Source: B30-G6 sp963701385
GTDB taxonomy: Bacteria > Desulfobacterota > Desulfobacteria > Desulfobacterales > B30-G6
Length of the DNA stretch: 64,000 nt
Direction: 5' to 3'
NCBI GenBank assembly: GCA_963701385.1
Contig: CAVOZW010000009.1
Coordinates: forward strand, 1-64,000
Made by a program: the position numbers and the translations under genes. Under the pieces are notes generated by a model. The model searched no databases. It had not been told where the DNA came from and saw nothing but the letters and a program-made list of their open reading frames with translations. Shown here piece after piece: positions 7,317 to 16,815 of the stretch. How positions within the stretch are numbered: position 1 is the first letter of the stretch; each line of letters begins with the position of its first letter.

Positions 7317-7604
7317 TTGAGATCGATCTGTTTTGTCATATTTTTAATTCTCCTGAACCCTTGTATATCTATTTCTGAAACCGTTGATGTTCAGATAAAG
7401 GGTGTCGATGATGGTATTAGGTCGACAAATCAGCAAGACTACAAAGAAGCTGTGCTGTTCGCAAAGCGTGAAGCCATTGAACGGGCTGGCATAAAGATTA
7501 AATCTAAAACATCTTCGGTGAACTTGATAATAGAATCAGACTATATAGAATCGACCGCTGAAGCTGTTCTACTTCCCGGATATAACATAATCGACATCGG
7601 CTAA
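7317..7604 (+). CDS. Exported protein, possibly truncated
   Basis: A 95-residue product starting at TTG with AAGGAA upstream. A signal peptide (FVIFLILLNPCISIS) is followed by VDVQIKGVDDGIRSTNQQDY and KREAIERAGIKI, a pattern of periplasmic proteins with a short repeated alpha/beta domain. The frame stops right after PGYNIIDIG, where I would expect more of the domain, so the gene may have lost its 3' part. Family not named with confidence. Confidence 0.5.
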   Translation: MRSICFVIFLILLNPCISISETVDVQIKGVDDGIRSTNQQDYKEAVLFAKREAIERAGIKIKSKTSSVNLIIESDYIESTAEAVLLPGYNIIDIG

Positions 7605-7741
7605 ACCATTTTTCGAAGATTAATAATTGATGGGGGGTAATTCTAATTTTAGGAATTTGTGTTTTATCGGTTTTTCGATTTCGGAAAAAACAAGTTCCTA
7701 TCTTTCTGCCTCCTGAAGATATAGGTGGGTCCGGGCCAAGT

Positions 7742-7800
7742 GACTTTTTCGGTTATGATTCCGAAAAAGTCTTGACTTTTTCGGAACATATGCCAATATA
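7742..7800 (+). promoter_or_regulatory. Promoter with palindromic operator before the ATPase gene
   Basis: An 11-bp perfect inverted repeat (GACTTTTTCGG at 7742-7752, CCGAAAAAGTC at 7761-7771) is followed at once by TTGACT (7772-7777), a 17-bp spacer and AATATA (7795-7800). The spacer repeats the TTTTTCGG half-site. The ATG is only six bases after the -10, so the transcript would be nearly leaderless. A repressor bound to the palindrome would touch the -35. Confidence 0.65.
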
Positions 7801-7806
7801 GTCGTC

Positions 7807-8940
7807 ATGATAAGATACCTAACGAAATATATCCAAGAAGATTTAGAAAAAAAAATTATCCTGCTGACTGGACCAAGGCAAACCGGAAAAACAACATTGT
7901 CCAAAATGTTAACACCCAGTTATGATTATTTTAACTTCGATAATCTGGATGACAGATTGGCTTTGAATAAAAAAACCTGGGACCGATCAAAAGAACTCGT
8001 CATTTTTGATGAACTTCATAAATTAAAAAACTGGAAATCATGGCTAAAGGGCATATATGATACGGAAGGAATACCTCCTCCGATCCTTGTTACGGGAAGC
8101 GCCAAGCTCGATACCTACAGAAAGGTTGGTGATTCTTTAGCGGGCAGATTTTTCCAATTCAGAATACATCCTTTGGATCTAAAGGAAATTTATAAATATT
8201 TAGAGCCTGAAAATCTTGAGGACGAACTGGATAAGCTCCTATTTATAGGAGGCTTCCCTGAACCTTTTCTTAATGGAACGACTCGGTTTTATAACCGTTG
8301 GAAAAAATCACACCTGGATATTATATTAAAACAGGACCTAATCGAGCTCGAAAACATTCAGCAGATTATCCAGATTGAAACACTGATTCAACTGTTAAAA
8401 GACAGGGTGGGTAGCCCGGTATCCTATAGTTCTTTGGCACGAGATCTACAATGCTCTGACAAAACAGTTAAGCGATGGTTGACCATACTTGAAAATATGT
8501 ATGTCCTTTTTAAAGTGCCCCCTTTCCATAAAAATATTGCCAGAGCAATTCAAAAAGCACCCAAATTTTATTTCTATGATACTGGGCAGGTCATAGGCGA
8601 TTCCGGTATTAAATTAGAAAACGTGGTTGCCTGCGCGCTGCAAAAAGAAATTCATTTTCAAGAAGACTGTTTTGGAGAAGCAAAAAAACTCTATTATTTA
8701 AAAACTAAGGACAAGAAAGAGATCGATTTTTGCATCACAACGGAGAATACCCCATCATTGATGGTAGAAGTAAAATGGAAAGACGGAAATCTGAGTCCAA
8801 ATTTTGAAGTCTTTAATCATATTTTCCCACAAGCAAAAATAATCCAGGTAACAAAAGAACTGAACAGAGAAAAGACATTTCCGAATGGTGCTGAAATCCG
8901 TATCGCCCATAACTGGCTTTCGACGTTAGACCTGTCTTAA
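7807..8940 (+). CDS. AAA ATPase with DUF4143 domain
   Basis: A 377-residue protein of the AAA_14/DUF4143 family, common accessory-genome ATPases of unknown job. Seen: Walker A GPRQTGKTT near residue 22, Walker B LVIFDELHK near residue 65, TGSAKLD as sensor 1, a winged-helix-like middle (SYSSLARDLQCSDKTVKRWL), and a C-terminal DUF4143 end with DFCI and MVEVKWKDG, which resembles a PD-(D/E)XK-type Asp...Glu-x-Lys. Full length. It stands alone behind its own regulated promoter. Confidence 0.9.
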   Translation: MIRYLTKYIQEDLEKKIILLTGPRQTGKTTLSKMLTPSYDYFNFDNLDDRLALNKKTWDRSKELVIFDELHKLKNWKSWLKGIYDTEGIPPPILVTGSAKLDTYRKVGDSLAGRFFQFRIHPLDLKEIYKYLEPENLEDELDKLLFIGGFPEPFLNGTTRFYNRWKKSHLDIILKQDLIELENIQQIIQIETLIQLLKDRVGSPVSYSSLARDLQCSDKTVKRWLTILENMYVLFKVPPFHKNIARAIQKAPKFYFYDTGQVIGDSGIKLENVVACALQKEIHFQEDCFGEAKKLYYLKTKDKKEIDFCITTENTPSLMVEVKWKDGNLSPNFEVFNHIFPQAKIIQVTKELNREKTFPNGAEIRIAHNWLSTLDLS

Positions 8941-9203
8941 AATCACAGAGATTCGGAAAATAGACCTTTCAGGTAACGCTCCTCTCCTGGCCCGGTAAAT
9001 AGGGGCTTCACAAACTTTTCTCTGTTTTCTTTCGTGATTCCTACATAAAATGATTTACAATCTAAACCTTTCACCTATAGCATAATTGAAAACTGGAGAT
9101 TTCATCATCCCCGGCCTCCCCTCTAAATTAGAGGTTTTGTAGCACAGCTGAAATTATGTTTGATATCGGCCAGTTGACATAATCATCAAGGAACCTATTG
9201 TGA

Positions 9204-9425
9204 GACTGCATCGCAAATTTCCGTCGGCTTGATTCGTTACCTTTAGAGTATGCTCTGTCACAAGTTTTTTCACCAAAGCAAAAAGAACTGTTCAAGAAAA
9301 AACTGGAAGGCCTCCCTTTAACAAAAACCGAGCAGGAGTATTACTCTCGGACGGTAAAGAAGAAAGTGGTCGCGCTGGCGAATTCTGAGTTACATAGTTT
9401 ATCGAAAAAACTCTTGGGGCTATAA
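9204..9425 (+). pseudogene. C-terminal remnant of an unknown gene
   Basis: An open frame with no start codon after the stop at 9201. From about 9249 it reads YALSQVFSPKQKELFKKKL, then LTKTEQEYYSRTVKKKV and a Leu-rich end. The sequence is clearly protein-like but begins abruptly, so the 5' part is lost. The stop abuts the open frame of the HEPN-like remnant, suggesting a former two-gene operon. Confidence 0.45.
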
Positions 9426-9743
9426 ATCAATTCATCAAATGCTAACGCCACCTTAAAACTATGCATGATTCTATTATATTCGGAAGGATATGAGGCAGAG
9501 AGGAATTTTCAGCATTATAGAACCATTCAGGCTCTACCAAAAATATTGGGAGCTGAAAAAAATGATGACGCAGTTTATCTGGACACATGCAGGGCGAAAC
9601 GTAACACAGCAGAATATGATTCGGTGGGTGTTGTAACGGATCGTGATTCAGATGAACTTATAGATTTCGTAAAAAGTTTCAAAGAAGAAGTATTAACATA
9701 TCTAAAAAATAAACATCCCGCGCTTCTTAGCAACAAAGAATAG
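9426..9743 (+). pseudogene. HEPN-like protein, N-terminus missing
   Basis: The frame opens right after the previous stop and reads NATLKLCMILLYSEGYEAER, then FQHYRTIQALPKILG, CRAKRNTAEYD and a helical tail. This order of helices with RNTxEY resembles HEPN-superfamily proteins, where Rx4-6H or related polar residues can form an RNase site. About half of the usual length is present; an internal ATG at 9465 could still be used. With 9204-9425 it looks like a decayed partner pair. Confidence 0.5.
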
Positions 9744-9757
9744 AATTTTAAGATTAA

Positions 9758-12230
9758 TTGAAAATGGGAGCCGTTATTTTGAATAATGCGAGGTCAATAG
9801 AAAGCCAGATCAAGGCTGCCGAAAAAGAATTGGCCAATTTAAATAGAAGAAAAACCCAGCTGGAAAATGAAATAAAACATCTCAGGAACATTCAACATTC
9901 CATCGCCGAGAAAACATCCTCCTTCAATCATAAAACAAAACCAAGCATAACAAGCGAATCACCAGAGGATAAAAAAATTAATCTATTTCGGTCTTTGTTC
10001 CGTGGCCGCGAAGATGTTTTTCCAAAAAGATTTGAGAGCAAACGAACGGGAAAAAGCGGCTATCAGCCTGTTTGCCGGAACGAATGGATCCGGCCGCTTT
10101 GTCAGAAACCCAAAATAAAATGTGGTGAATGCGATAACCGTGCTTTCGAGCCGGTTACCAATGATGTCGTGCGCAATCACCTCCTTGGTTTCGATTCGAA
10201 TGATCGCTATCAGCGGGAATACGTTATCGGCATCTATCCCATTCTTTTGGATGAAACTTGTTGGTTTCTGGCTGTCGATTTCGACAAAGAGCAGTGGATG
10301 ATGGATGTCAGTGCTTATATGGAGACATGCCGATTGTTTAAGGTTCCCGCAAGTGTCGAAATATCAAGATCCGGAAAAGGAGGACACGTCTGGATCTTTT
10401 TTTCAGAGCCTATTGCGGCAAGGCTCGCACGCCAACTGGGAAGTTTTATGCTGACACAGGCAATGGAAAAACGGCCTGAGATGGGCTTCGAATCATATGA
10501 TCGATTTTTTCCCAGCCAGGATACCCTGCCCAAAGGTGGTTTCGGAAATCTAATCGCCTTACCGTTGCAGAAAAAACCGCGTGAAAAGGGGAATACTCTC
10601 TTTGTTGACGAAGCTTTTAACCCTTATAGTGACCAATGGGCGTTTTTATCCACTGTTAGTAGAATGAGTTTGATTGACGTTCAATCCGTCGTCGATAAGT
10701 CCTTAAAAAGGGGTGGGGTGCTCGGTGTTAAATTTGTCAGCACTGAGGAAGATGAAAGTGCGCCCTGGCTTTACAGTCCGTCAGGAAAGAGGCAAGAAAT
10801 AAAAATAGTCGGACCTCTACCTGATAAGGTCGAATTGGTTCTCGGCAATCAAATATATATCGCCAAAGAAGGTCTGCCACCCGCCCTAAAGAATAAACTG
10901 ATCCGTTTGGCGGCTTTCCAAAACCCGGATTTCTATAAATCACAGGCTATGCGCTTTCCAACGTATGATAAACCACGCATCGTTCACTGTTGCGAGGATT
11001 TCCCAGAGCATATCGGCCTTCCAAGGGGATGTCTTGAAGATACGGTCGAATTGCTGACCTCTTTAAACATCGAAACCCATATCAGCGACAAACGTTTCAT
11101 GGGAAATAGATTGGATGTGAGCTTTTTAGGTGATCTGCATCCAGAGCAAAAAGATGCCGCGCAAGCAATTCTTGACACATGATACAGGAGTGCTGTCAGC
11201 AGCAACCGCATTTGGCAAAACTGTTGTTGCCGCATATCTTATCGCTGAAAGATCCGTGAATACGATAGTTCTCGTCCACCGAAAACAACTGCTTGATCAA
11301 TGGATCTCGCGTTTAAAGACATTTCTTGATGTTCCCGATGAAAGCATCGGTCAAATTGGCGGTGGCAAACGGAAACCGACCGGCATCATCGATGTGGCTA
11401 CGATCCAGAGTTTGAGTAGGAAAGGGGTGGTGGACGATATCGTCGCCGATTATGGCTATTTAATAGTGGATGAATGCCATCACATTTCTGCCCGCAGTTT
11501 TGAAATTGTAGCCCGGCAGTCAAAAGCAAAGTATGTAACCGGCCTCTCGGCAACTGTCATCCGGAAGGATGGCCATCATCCAATTATATTTATGAATTGC
11601 GGTCCAGTCCGTCATAAAGTCGATGATAAGAAACAAGCGGTTAAAAGGCCGTTTTCACACAAAGTCAATGTGATCAAAACAACATATCGATTTCCGTCAT
11701 CAGTTGATTTGAAAGGGTATAGCGCGATTCACCAGATCTATGAATTTTTAATAAACAATGACGATCGTAATCGAAAGATTGTCAAAGATATTTCAAAATC
11801 GATTTCTGAAGGTCACTTTCCAGTTGTGCTAACTGAAAGAAAAGAGCATTTGGAAAAATTGAAAGTATTACTCGAAGAAAAAATAGAGAATATCATCGTC
11901 ATGAGAGGCGGGATGGGGGTAAAGCAAAGACGAGAAGCAATGAGTGCCCTTGAAAATCTGCCCGATTCTGCTGAAAAGGTGGTTCTGGCTACAGGCAAAT
12001 ATCTTGGGGAAGGATTTGACGAAGCGAGACTCGACACATTGTTCCTGACGCTGCCCATTTCATGGCGGGGAACTCTCGCACAATATGCCGGCCGGCTGCA
12101 TCGGACTCATTATTCAAAAAAGGAAGTGATGATTCATGATTACGTTGATGTCGAAGTCCCAATGCTTGCTAAAATGTACCAAAGAAGGCTCACTGGCTAT
12201 CGAGCCATTGGGTATGATGTTTCAGAATAA
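9758..12230 (+). CDS. TOTE-type primase-helicase, one frameshift
   Basis: One polypeptide of about 823 residues when a single extra base near 11171-11176 is removed. Part 1: N-terminal coiled coil (about 10-50), then an archaeo-eukaryotic primase domain with FLAVDFDKEQW (catalytic Asp-x-Asp, about residue 172), SRSGKGGHVWIFF (about 204) and GFGNLIALPLQ. Part 2: SF2 helicase with AATAFGKT (Walker A), VDECHHI (Walker B), a SAT motif and QYAGRLHR (motif VI). This layout is that of primase-helicases of TOTE conflict systems, proposed to act in anti-mobile-element defence. The frame ends at 11182 (QAILDT) and resumes as THDTGVLSAATAF. TTG at 9758 or ATG at 9764 starts it. The frameshift is probably a sequence error; otherwise the helicase is lost. 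Confidence 0.8.
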
Positions 12231-12251
12231 ATAAAAAAAGAGAAATAAAAA

Positions 12252-12797
12252 ATGGCGAGAGCGAAAAAAAGAAAATCGAGTTGGATTGATATAAAGAAGG
12301 CAATTATTAATTTTGAGCCCTCAGAAATTGTTTCTCTTGTAAGAGATCTTTATCAGCTTTCTGAGGAGAATAAGATATTCTTGAATGCCCGCTATGCTGA
12401 AGATGGAGTAACCTTTAGGCGATACAAGGAGATAATTCATAAATGCCTTTATCCTGACGTTCTGGATCGATCAATTGATTTTGAGTTTGAGCGTGCCGAA
12501 AAAGCAATAAACGATTATGCCAAAGCGACTGGCGATGAAGAGCGAACAACCGATTTGATGATATATTTTGTAGAGTGTGGTAATCAGTTCACTCTTGATT
12601 ACGGTGATATCGATGAAGTTTTTTACGATACATTAATCGAAATGTATGAAAAGGCAGTTGGTCGTGTCCGCAAAATGCTAAAGAATAAACAAAGACCTTT
12701 TCGTAACAGATTAGAAAGAATCATGAAATCCACCGACGGCATTGGTTGGGGGTACCATGATGATCTCGGCGATTTGTACTATGGGGCCTTTCAATAG
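12252..12797 (+). CDS. DUF6155-like protein downstream of the primase-helicase
   Basis: A 181-residue soluble helical protein, 21 bp after the helicase gene. It has a basic N-terminus (ARAKKRKSSW), then LVRDLYQLSEENKIFLNARY, a pattern I associate with DUF6155, and an acidic middle. No catalytic motif is visible. Its position and the terminator just after it make it the last gene of the primase-helicase operon, so it may be part of the same system. Family name is from memory of the pattern. Confidence 0.6.
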   Translation: MARAKKRKSSWIDIKKAIINFEPSEIVSLVRDLYQLSEENKIFLNARYAEDGVTFRRYKEIIHKCLYPDVLDRSIDFEFERAEKAINDYAKATGDEERTTDLMIYFVECGNQFTLDYGDIDEVFYDTLIEMYEKAVGRVRKMLKNKQRPFRNRLERIMKSTDGIGWGYHDDLGDLYYGAFQ

Positions 12798-12833
12798 AGA
12801 TAAGGCGCTAAGAATTATCACAAGTTTATGCTG

Positions 12834-12866
12834 AAAACGCACTTGAACAGGTATCAAGTGCGTTTT
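12834..12866 (+). terminator. Rho-independent terminator of the primase-helicase operon
   Basis: Perfect stem CGCACTTGA/TCAAGTGCG (extended by AAAA/TTTT) with a 7-base loop and a trailing T run, 40 bp after the DUF6155-like gene. Confidence 0.8.
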
Positions 12867-12982
12867 GGAACACTCTGTAGAACGCTCTTATTTAACTGAC
12901 TGTTAATCAAAGAAATTTAAATTTGAATGAGCACGAAAAATAAGCAAATATTGCATTAAAAAGCGGTAAAAATAGGTGAGTG

Positions 12983-13002
12983 GGGTAGACATAGGGTAGA
13001 CA
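12983..13002. repeat. Right copy of the 20-bp repeat
   Basis: Identical to 908-927 and in the same orientation: two GGGTAGACA units separated by TA. It lies 90 bp from the tRNA-derived repeat. The surrounding sequence is not otherwise like the left end, so only this short motif was kept or copied. Confidence 0.6.
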
Positions 13003-13017
13003 GAGCCAAAAAACCAC

Positions 13018-13057
13018 AAAAATAGCGGATCAACACTCATGCTAACCCGCTATTTTT
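13018..13057 (-). terminator. Hairpin downstream of tRNA-Pro
   Basis: AAAAATAGCGG pairs with CCGCTATTTTT across an 18-base loop. It stands 11 bp past the tRNA 3' end on the minus strand and has T runs on both arms, so it could stop transcription in either direction. Confidence 0.65.
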
Positions 13058-13065
13058 ATTGTCTA

Positions 13066-13144
<79 letters not shown>

Positions 13145-13250
13145 ACTGTGGGCGTCAACGTAACACCGCTTTTTCAGCATGTCAAGAAATCCCGATGAAA
13201 AAATCAGACAAGATTAGAATTAAGTAAATTATTGATCTTATAACAAAAAC

Positions 13251-14180
13251 ATGCTAATAAGTTTCAATATGGGTCCAAATCTTATCAAACCGACGCGTTT
13301 GTTTCCAGGCGATGTCATCGGCATTGCGGCACCAGCCGGTCCCTTTGAAATGGAACGTTTTGAAGGGGGGCTGGCCGCCATCAAGGACATGGGATTCGAA
13401 GTGCTGGTGCCGGAAAACCTGCAACAGCCCGATGGGTTCCTGGCGGGGTCGGATGCGAGGCGGGCATCGGTGCTGATTGACTTGTTCAACGCCCCTGAGG
13501 TAAAAGGCATCATCTGTGCCAGGGGCGGTTATGGTTCGATGCGTATTCTCGACCGCATCGATTTCGACCTGCTTCGACATCATCCAAAGATTTTTATTGG
13601 GTTTAGCGACATATCGGCATTGATTTCGGCCATCACCACCCGGAGCAATCTCGTGGCTTTCCATGGCCCGCTTGTCACCACCCTCGGCATGGCAACCCCG
13701 CGGACAAAAGCATCTCTCTACCGTGCCGTGACCTCGGATCAGCCCCTTGACATTCGGCCGGCAAGTCCCAGGCTGATCAACCCCGGCAAAGGCACCGGCG
13801 TCGTGACCGGTGGGAATCTGTCAACCCTGTGTCATCTGTTGGGAACGCCATACTCGCCGACTTACAGGGATCGTATTTTTGTGATGGAGGACAACGGGGA
13901 GGCGCCATACAGAATCGACCGCATGCTGTTTCAGATGAAACTGGCGGGATGTTTCCAAGGGGTTGCAGGCGTTGCACTTGGCAGTTTCCAGGATTGTGGA
14001 GACCTTAAAACCATTTGCGATATCGTGAAGCGCCTCTTTGAAGACACGCAGATCCCCATTCTGGGAGGGTTTGGTATCGGTCACGGGGATGACAATATTA
14101 CCGTCCCCATGGGCATACGGGCCACCCTGGATACAGAGCAGGCGAGCTTGAATTATCATGAACGGGCGACGGCAACCTAA
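13251..14180 (+). CDS. ldcA: LD-carboxypeptidase (muramoyltetrapeptide carboxypeptidase, S66 family)
   Basis: Cytoplasmic serine peptidase that removes the terminal D-Ala from murein tetrapeptides during recycling. The 309-residue protein has the N-terminal GDVIGIAAPAGP, ICARGGYGSMRIL, the nucleophile motif FIGFSDISAL, the Glu of VMEDNGEAPYRIDRML and the His of GGFGIGHGDDN, giving the Ser-Glu-His triad of S66 enzymes. Usual length. A second ATG at 13269 is an equally possible start. It is the first core gene after the island, and its stop overlaps an upstream frame of the next gene, so the two are likely co-transcribed. Confidence 0.9.
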   Translation: MLISFNMGPNLIKPTRLFPGDVIGIAAPAGPFEMERFEGGLAAIKDMGFEVLVPENLQQPDGFLAGSDARRASVLIDLFNAPEVKGIICARGGYGSMRILDRIDFDLLRHHPKIFIGFSDISALISAITTRSNLVAFHGPLVTTLGMATPRTKASLYRAVTSDQPLDIRPASPRLINPGKGTGVVTGGNLSTLCHLLGTPYSPTYRDRIFVMEDNGEAPYRIDRMLFQMKLAGCFQGVAGVALGSFQDCGDLKTICDIVKRLFEDTQIPILGGFGIGHGDDNITVPMGIRATLDTEQASLNYHERATAT

Positions 14181-14259
14181 GATTCCATACTTTCTATTAA
14201 AGGTAGAAAAAATAAATTCAAATCACAATACCCAAAGTTCAAACAATTCCCAATCAACA

Positions 14260-15339
14260 ATGCCCGCCATGAAAAAAGCTCAGCAATTAATGCAAGATGC
14301 CGTATCGGATAGGGTGTTTCCCGGCGGGGTTCTGCTGGTCTCTCACAACGGCCATGTTCACTTCCATCGGGCTTTCGGGTTGGCCGATCTGGCCATCGGG
14401 GCGTCGGTTTCGACTCAGACTGTTTTCGACCTGGCTTCCCTGACCAAACCCCTGGCGACAACCCTGGCGGTCATGAAACTGATGCAGCGCGCCCTTTTGT
14501 CTCTGGACGACACGCTGGGCGAACTGATGGCCCCTTGTATGGGAACGGACAAGGCGGAAATTACCATCAGGCACTTGCTGTACCACAATTCAGGTTTGCC
14601 TGATTACCGTCCTTATTATAAGGATCTGTCAGCGGCGGATCCTGCCGCAAGAAGAGCGTTGATTTTGTCCAGAATTGTTGACGAACCCTTGGCATATCCC
14701 GTTGGAGAAAAAGTGCTTTACAGTGACCTGGGTTTTATGCTTTTACGCGGGATTGTCGAGACAGCCAGCGGCCGTGGTCTAGATGACCTCGTGCGCCAGG
14801 AGGTCTATCTTCCCCTGCAGCTGCAGGATCTCTTCTTCGTGGATCCGGAAAACCCGCTGCCGATAGATCGGTTTGCCGCCACCGAGTGGTGCCCCTGGCG
14901 ACAGAGGCAGATTCGAGGTGTTGTTCATGATGAGAATGCCTATATGGTCGGCGGCGTGGACGGTCATGCCGGGTTGTTCGGCACTGCCGCCGATGTTCAT
15001 TCCCTGCTGGTGGAAATGCTTGGCACCTATTCCGGCGGATGGTCCCATCATCAGGCTTTTGGCCCTGACCTGCTCCGGACATTCCTGGATTATGGCAAAG
15101 GAACAGAGCGGGCACTCGGGTTTGACCGGCCGGCTGCAAAGGGATCGGCCAGCGGCTGCCATTTTTCCAAAAATAGCGTGGGGCACCTGGGCTATACAGG
15201 TACCTCCTTCTGGATGGATCTGGATCGTTCGATTATCGTCATCCTTTTGACCAATCGAATCCATCCGAGTCGAGATAACGACAAGATTCGAAAATTCCGA
15301 CCAGTTTTGCACGATGCGGTTATGGAAACACTTGGCTGA
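14260..15339 (+). CDS. Beta-lactamase-fold serine hydrolase (class C type)
   Basis: Serine hydrolase of the beta-lactamase/PBP-like family, acting on peptidoglycan peptides or on small esters. Seen: FDLASLTKPLATTLA with catalytic Ser-x-x-Lys, HLLYHNSGLPDY, YSDLGFMLL as the Tyr-x-Asn-equivalent block, and GHLGYTGTSFW as the third motif. No lipobox or signal peptide is obvious, so it may be cytoplasmic. The frame extends up to 14158, overlapping ldcA, but the first 34 codons look non-coding; starts at 14260 or 14269 are better. Its position after ldcA suggests a role in cell-wall recycling. Confidence 0.85.
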   Translation: MPAMKKAQQLMQDAVSDRVFPGGVLLVSHNGHVHFHRAFGLADLAIGASVSTQTVFDLASLTKPLATTLAVMKLMQRALLSLDDTLGELMAPCMGTDKAEITIRHLLYHNSGLPDYRPYYKDLSAADPAARRALILSRIVDEPLAYPVGEKVLYSDLGFMLLRGIVETASGRGLDDLVRQEVYLPLQLQDLFFVDPENPLPIDRFAATEWCPWRQRQIRGVVHDENAYMVGGVDGHAGLFGTAADVHSLLVEMLGTYSGGWSHHQAFGPDLLRTFLDYGKGTERALGFDRPAAKGSASGCHFSKNSVGHLGYTGTSFWMDLDRSIIVILLTNRIHPSRDNDKIRKFRPVLHDAVMETLG

Positions 15340-15767
15340 TATTTGTGCTTCGCACGTCATTACCGTCGTGTCATTTGCTGTGCTGTCATTTATCGTTGTT
15401 GTCAGCAGCAATACATGACGCACCTTGTGCGAATGACGTTGGGTAGGACAGATGACACAAGGTAAATGATCCTATCTCAGCAGCGAAGCCGCGCATAATA
15501 AATACGCAGCGCGATTTTATTCTTGTAATAATTTAAGATCTTTGATAGCGGATACCTGTTATAAACAGCGATTGCGTTTGTGATGCAGGGGCGATTGAAG
15601 CCAATGTGAACGTTTCAAATTTCAAGAATAGTGGATCGAGACTTATTTTATCGGCGAAAACAGGCGGGCAGACCCGTTTCCAAACCGGTGAGCTCTTCGC
15701 CCTTATGAGCGACATCGTCGCGCTTCATAAAATCGAAAAATGATTTTATATATAGAATCGGGGTGTT
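15340..15767. other. Intergenic region upstream of mreB
   Basis: 428 bp with no supported gene. It must carry the promoter of the mre cluster, but I cannot pick a -35/-10 pair with confidence. Several short repeats of CATGACG and GTGCG type are seen at 15349-15440. Confidence 0.4.
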
Positions 15768-16811
15768 ATGAACTTCTTCTTCGACAAATTTCTGGGTGTT
15801 TTTTCAAGCGATCTTGCCATAGACCTTGGAACGGCCAATACGCTGGTTTACGTCAAGGGAAAAGGGATTGTACTGAGTGAGCCGTCGGTTGTAGCTATTA
15901 GAACCGACGCACGTGCCAAAAACCGTGTCCTGGCGGTGGGGCTGGAAGCCAAGAATATGGTTGGCCGGACCCCCGGCAATATCGTTGCCATCCGCCCCCT
16001 GCGGGATGGCGTCATCGCGGATTTCGATATCACCGAAGCAATGCTTCGCCATTTCATTCACAAGGTTCATAACCGCCGTACATTTGTTCGGCCTAGAATT
16101 ATCATAGCGGTCCCTTCTGGAATTACGCAGGTTGAAAAACGGGCGGTAAGGGAATCGGCTGAATCTGCAGGTGCGCGGGAGGTGTTTCTGATTGAAGAGC
16201 CCATGGCTGCCGCTATTGGTGCGGGGCTTCCCATTTCGGAGCCGACCTGTAACATGGTGGTCGATATCGGCGGCGGGACAACCGAAGTGGCCGTGATTTC
16301 CCTGGCAGGAATCGTTTACAGTCGTTCCTTGCGGGTGGCGGGCGACAAGATGGATGAAGCCATTATCCAGTATATCAAACGGAAATACAACCTGCTCATC
16401 GGCGAACGGACGGCTGAAATCATCAAGACGACCATCGGCAACGCCTACCCCGACCCTGACGATATCTCGACCATCGAGGTCAAGGGAAGGGATCTCGTGT
16501 CCGGCATTCCCAAAATCCTAGCCATCGATTCGGAAGAGATTCGGGTGGCCATCTCGGAGCAGATAGACGCTATCGTCGAGACCGTTAAAATTGCGCTGGA
16601 GCAAACTCCGCCGGAACTGGCGGCAGATATCGTGGACAGCGGCATCGTCTTGACAGGCGGTGGTGCCTTGCTGAAGAACTTAGACAAATTGTTGAGAGAG
16701 GAAAGCGGTCTTCCCATTCGAATTACGGAAGACCCGCTATCAACCGTCGCCCTGGGTTCAGGCATGGCGCTTGACAATCTCGAAATATTAAAACAGGTCA
16801 TAATCACATAA
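15768..16811 (+). CDS. mreB: Rod shape-determining protein MreB
   Basis: Bacterial actin that forms membrane-bound filaments guiding lateral cell-wall synthesis. 347 residues, usual length. Seen: FSSDLAIDLGTANTLVYVKG (phosphate-1), VEKRAVRESAESAGA, IEEPMAAAIGAGLPI (connect-1), MVVDIGGGTTEVAV (phosphate-2) and VLTGGGALLKNLD (adenosine motif). First gene of mreB-mreC-mreD-mrdA-rodA; mreC follows after 4 bp. This order and spacing show one operon for rod growth. Confidence 0.98.
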   Translation: MNFFFDKFLGVFSSDLAIDLGTANTLVYVKGKGIVLSEPSVVAIRTDARAKNRVLAVGLEAKNMVGRTPGNIVAIRPLRDGVIADFDITEAMLRHFIHKVHNRRTFVRPRIIIAVPSGITQVEKRAVRESAESAGAREVFLIEEPMAAAIGAGLPISEPTCNMVVDIGGGTTEVAVISLAGIVYSRSLRVAGDKMDEAIIQYIKRKYNLLIGERTAEIIKTTIGNAYPDPDDISTIEVKGRDLVSGIPKILAIDSEEIRVAISEQIDAIVETVKIALEQTPPELAADIVDSGIVLTGGGALLKNLDKLLREESGLPIRITEDPLSTVALGSGMALDNLEILKQVIIT

Positions 16812-16815
16812 TTTC

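Noticed and set aside
4906..7700. Integron cassette array
   Set aside because: Many small same-strand genes suggested it, but I found no integrase and no recurring attC-like sites between them.
13238..15423. Long antisense frames over ldcA, the beta-lactamase-fold gene and other core genes
   Set aside because: They are shadow frames of well-supported genes in GC-rich DNA.
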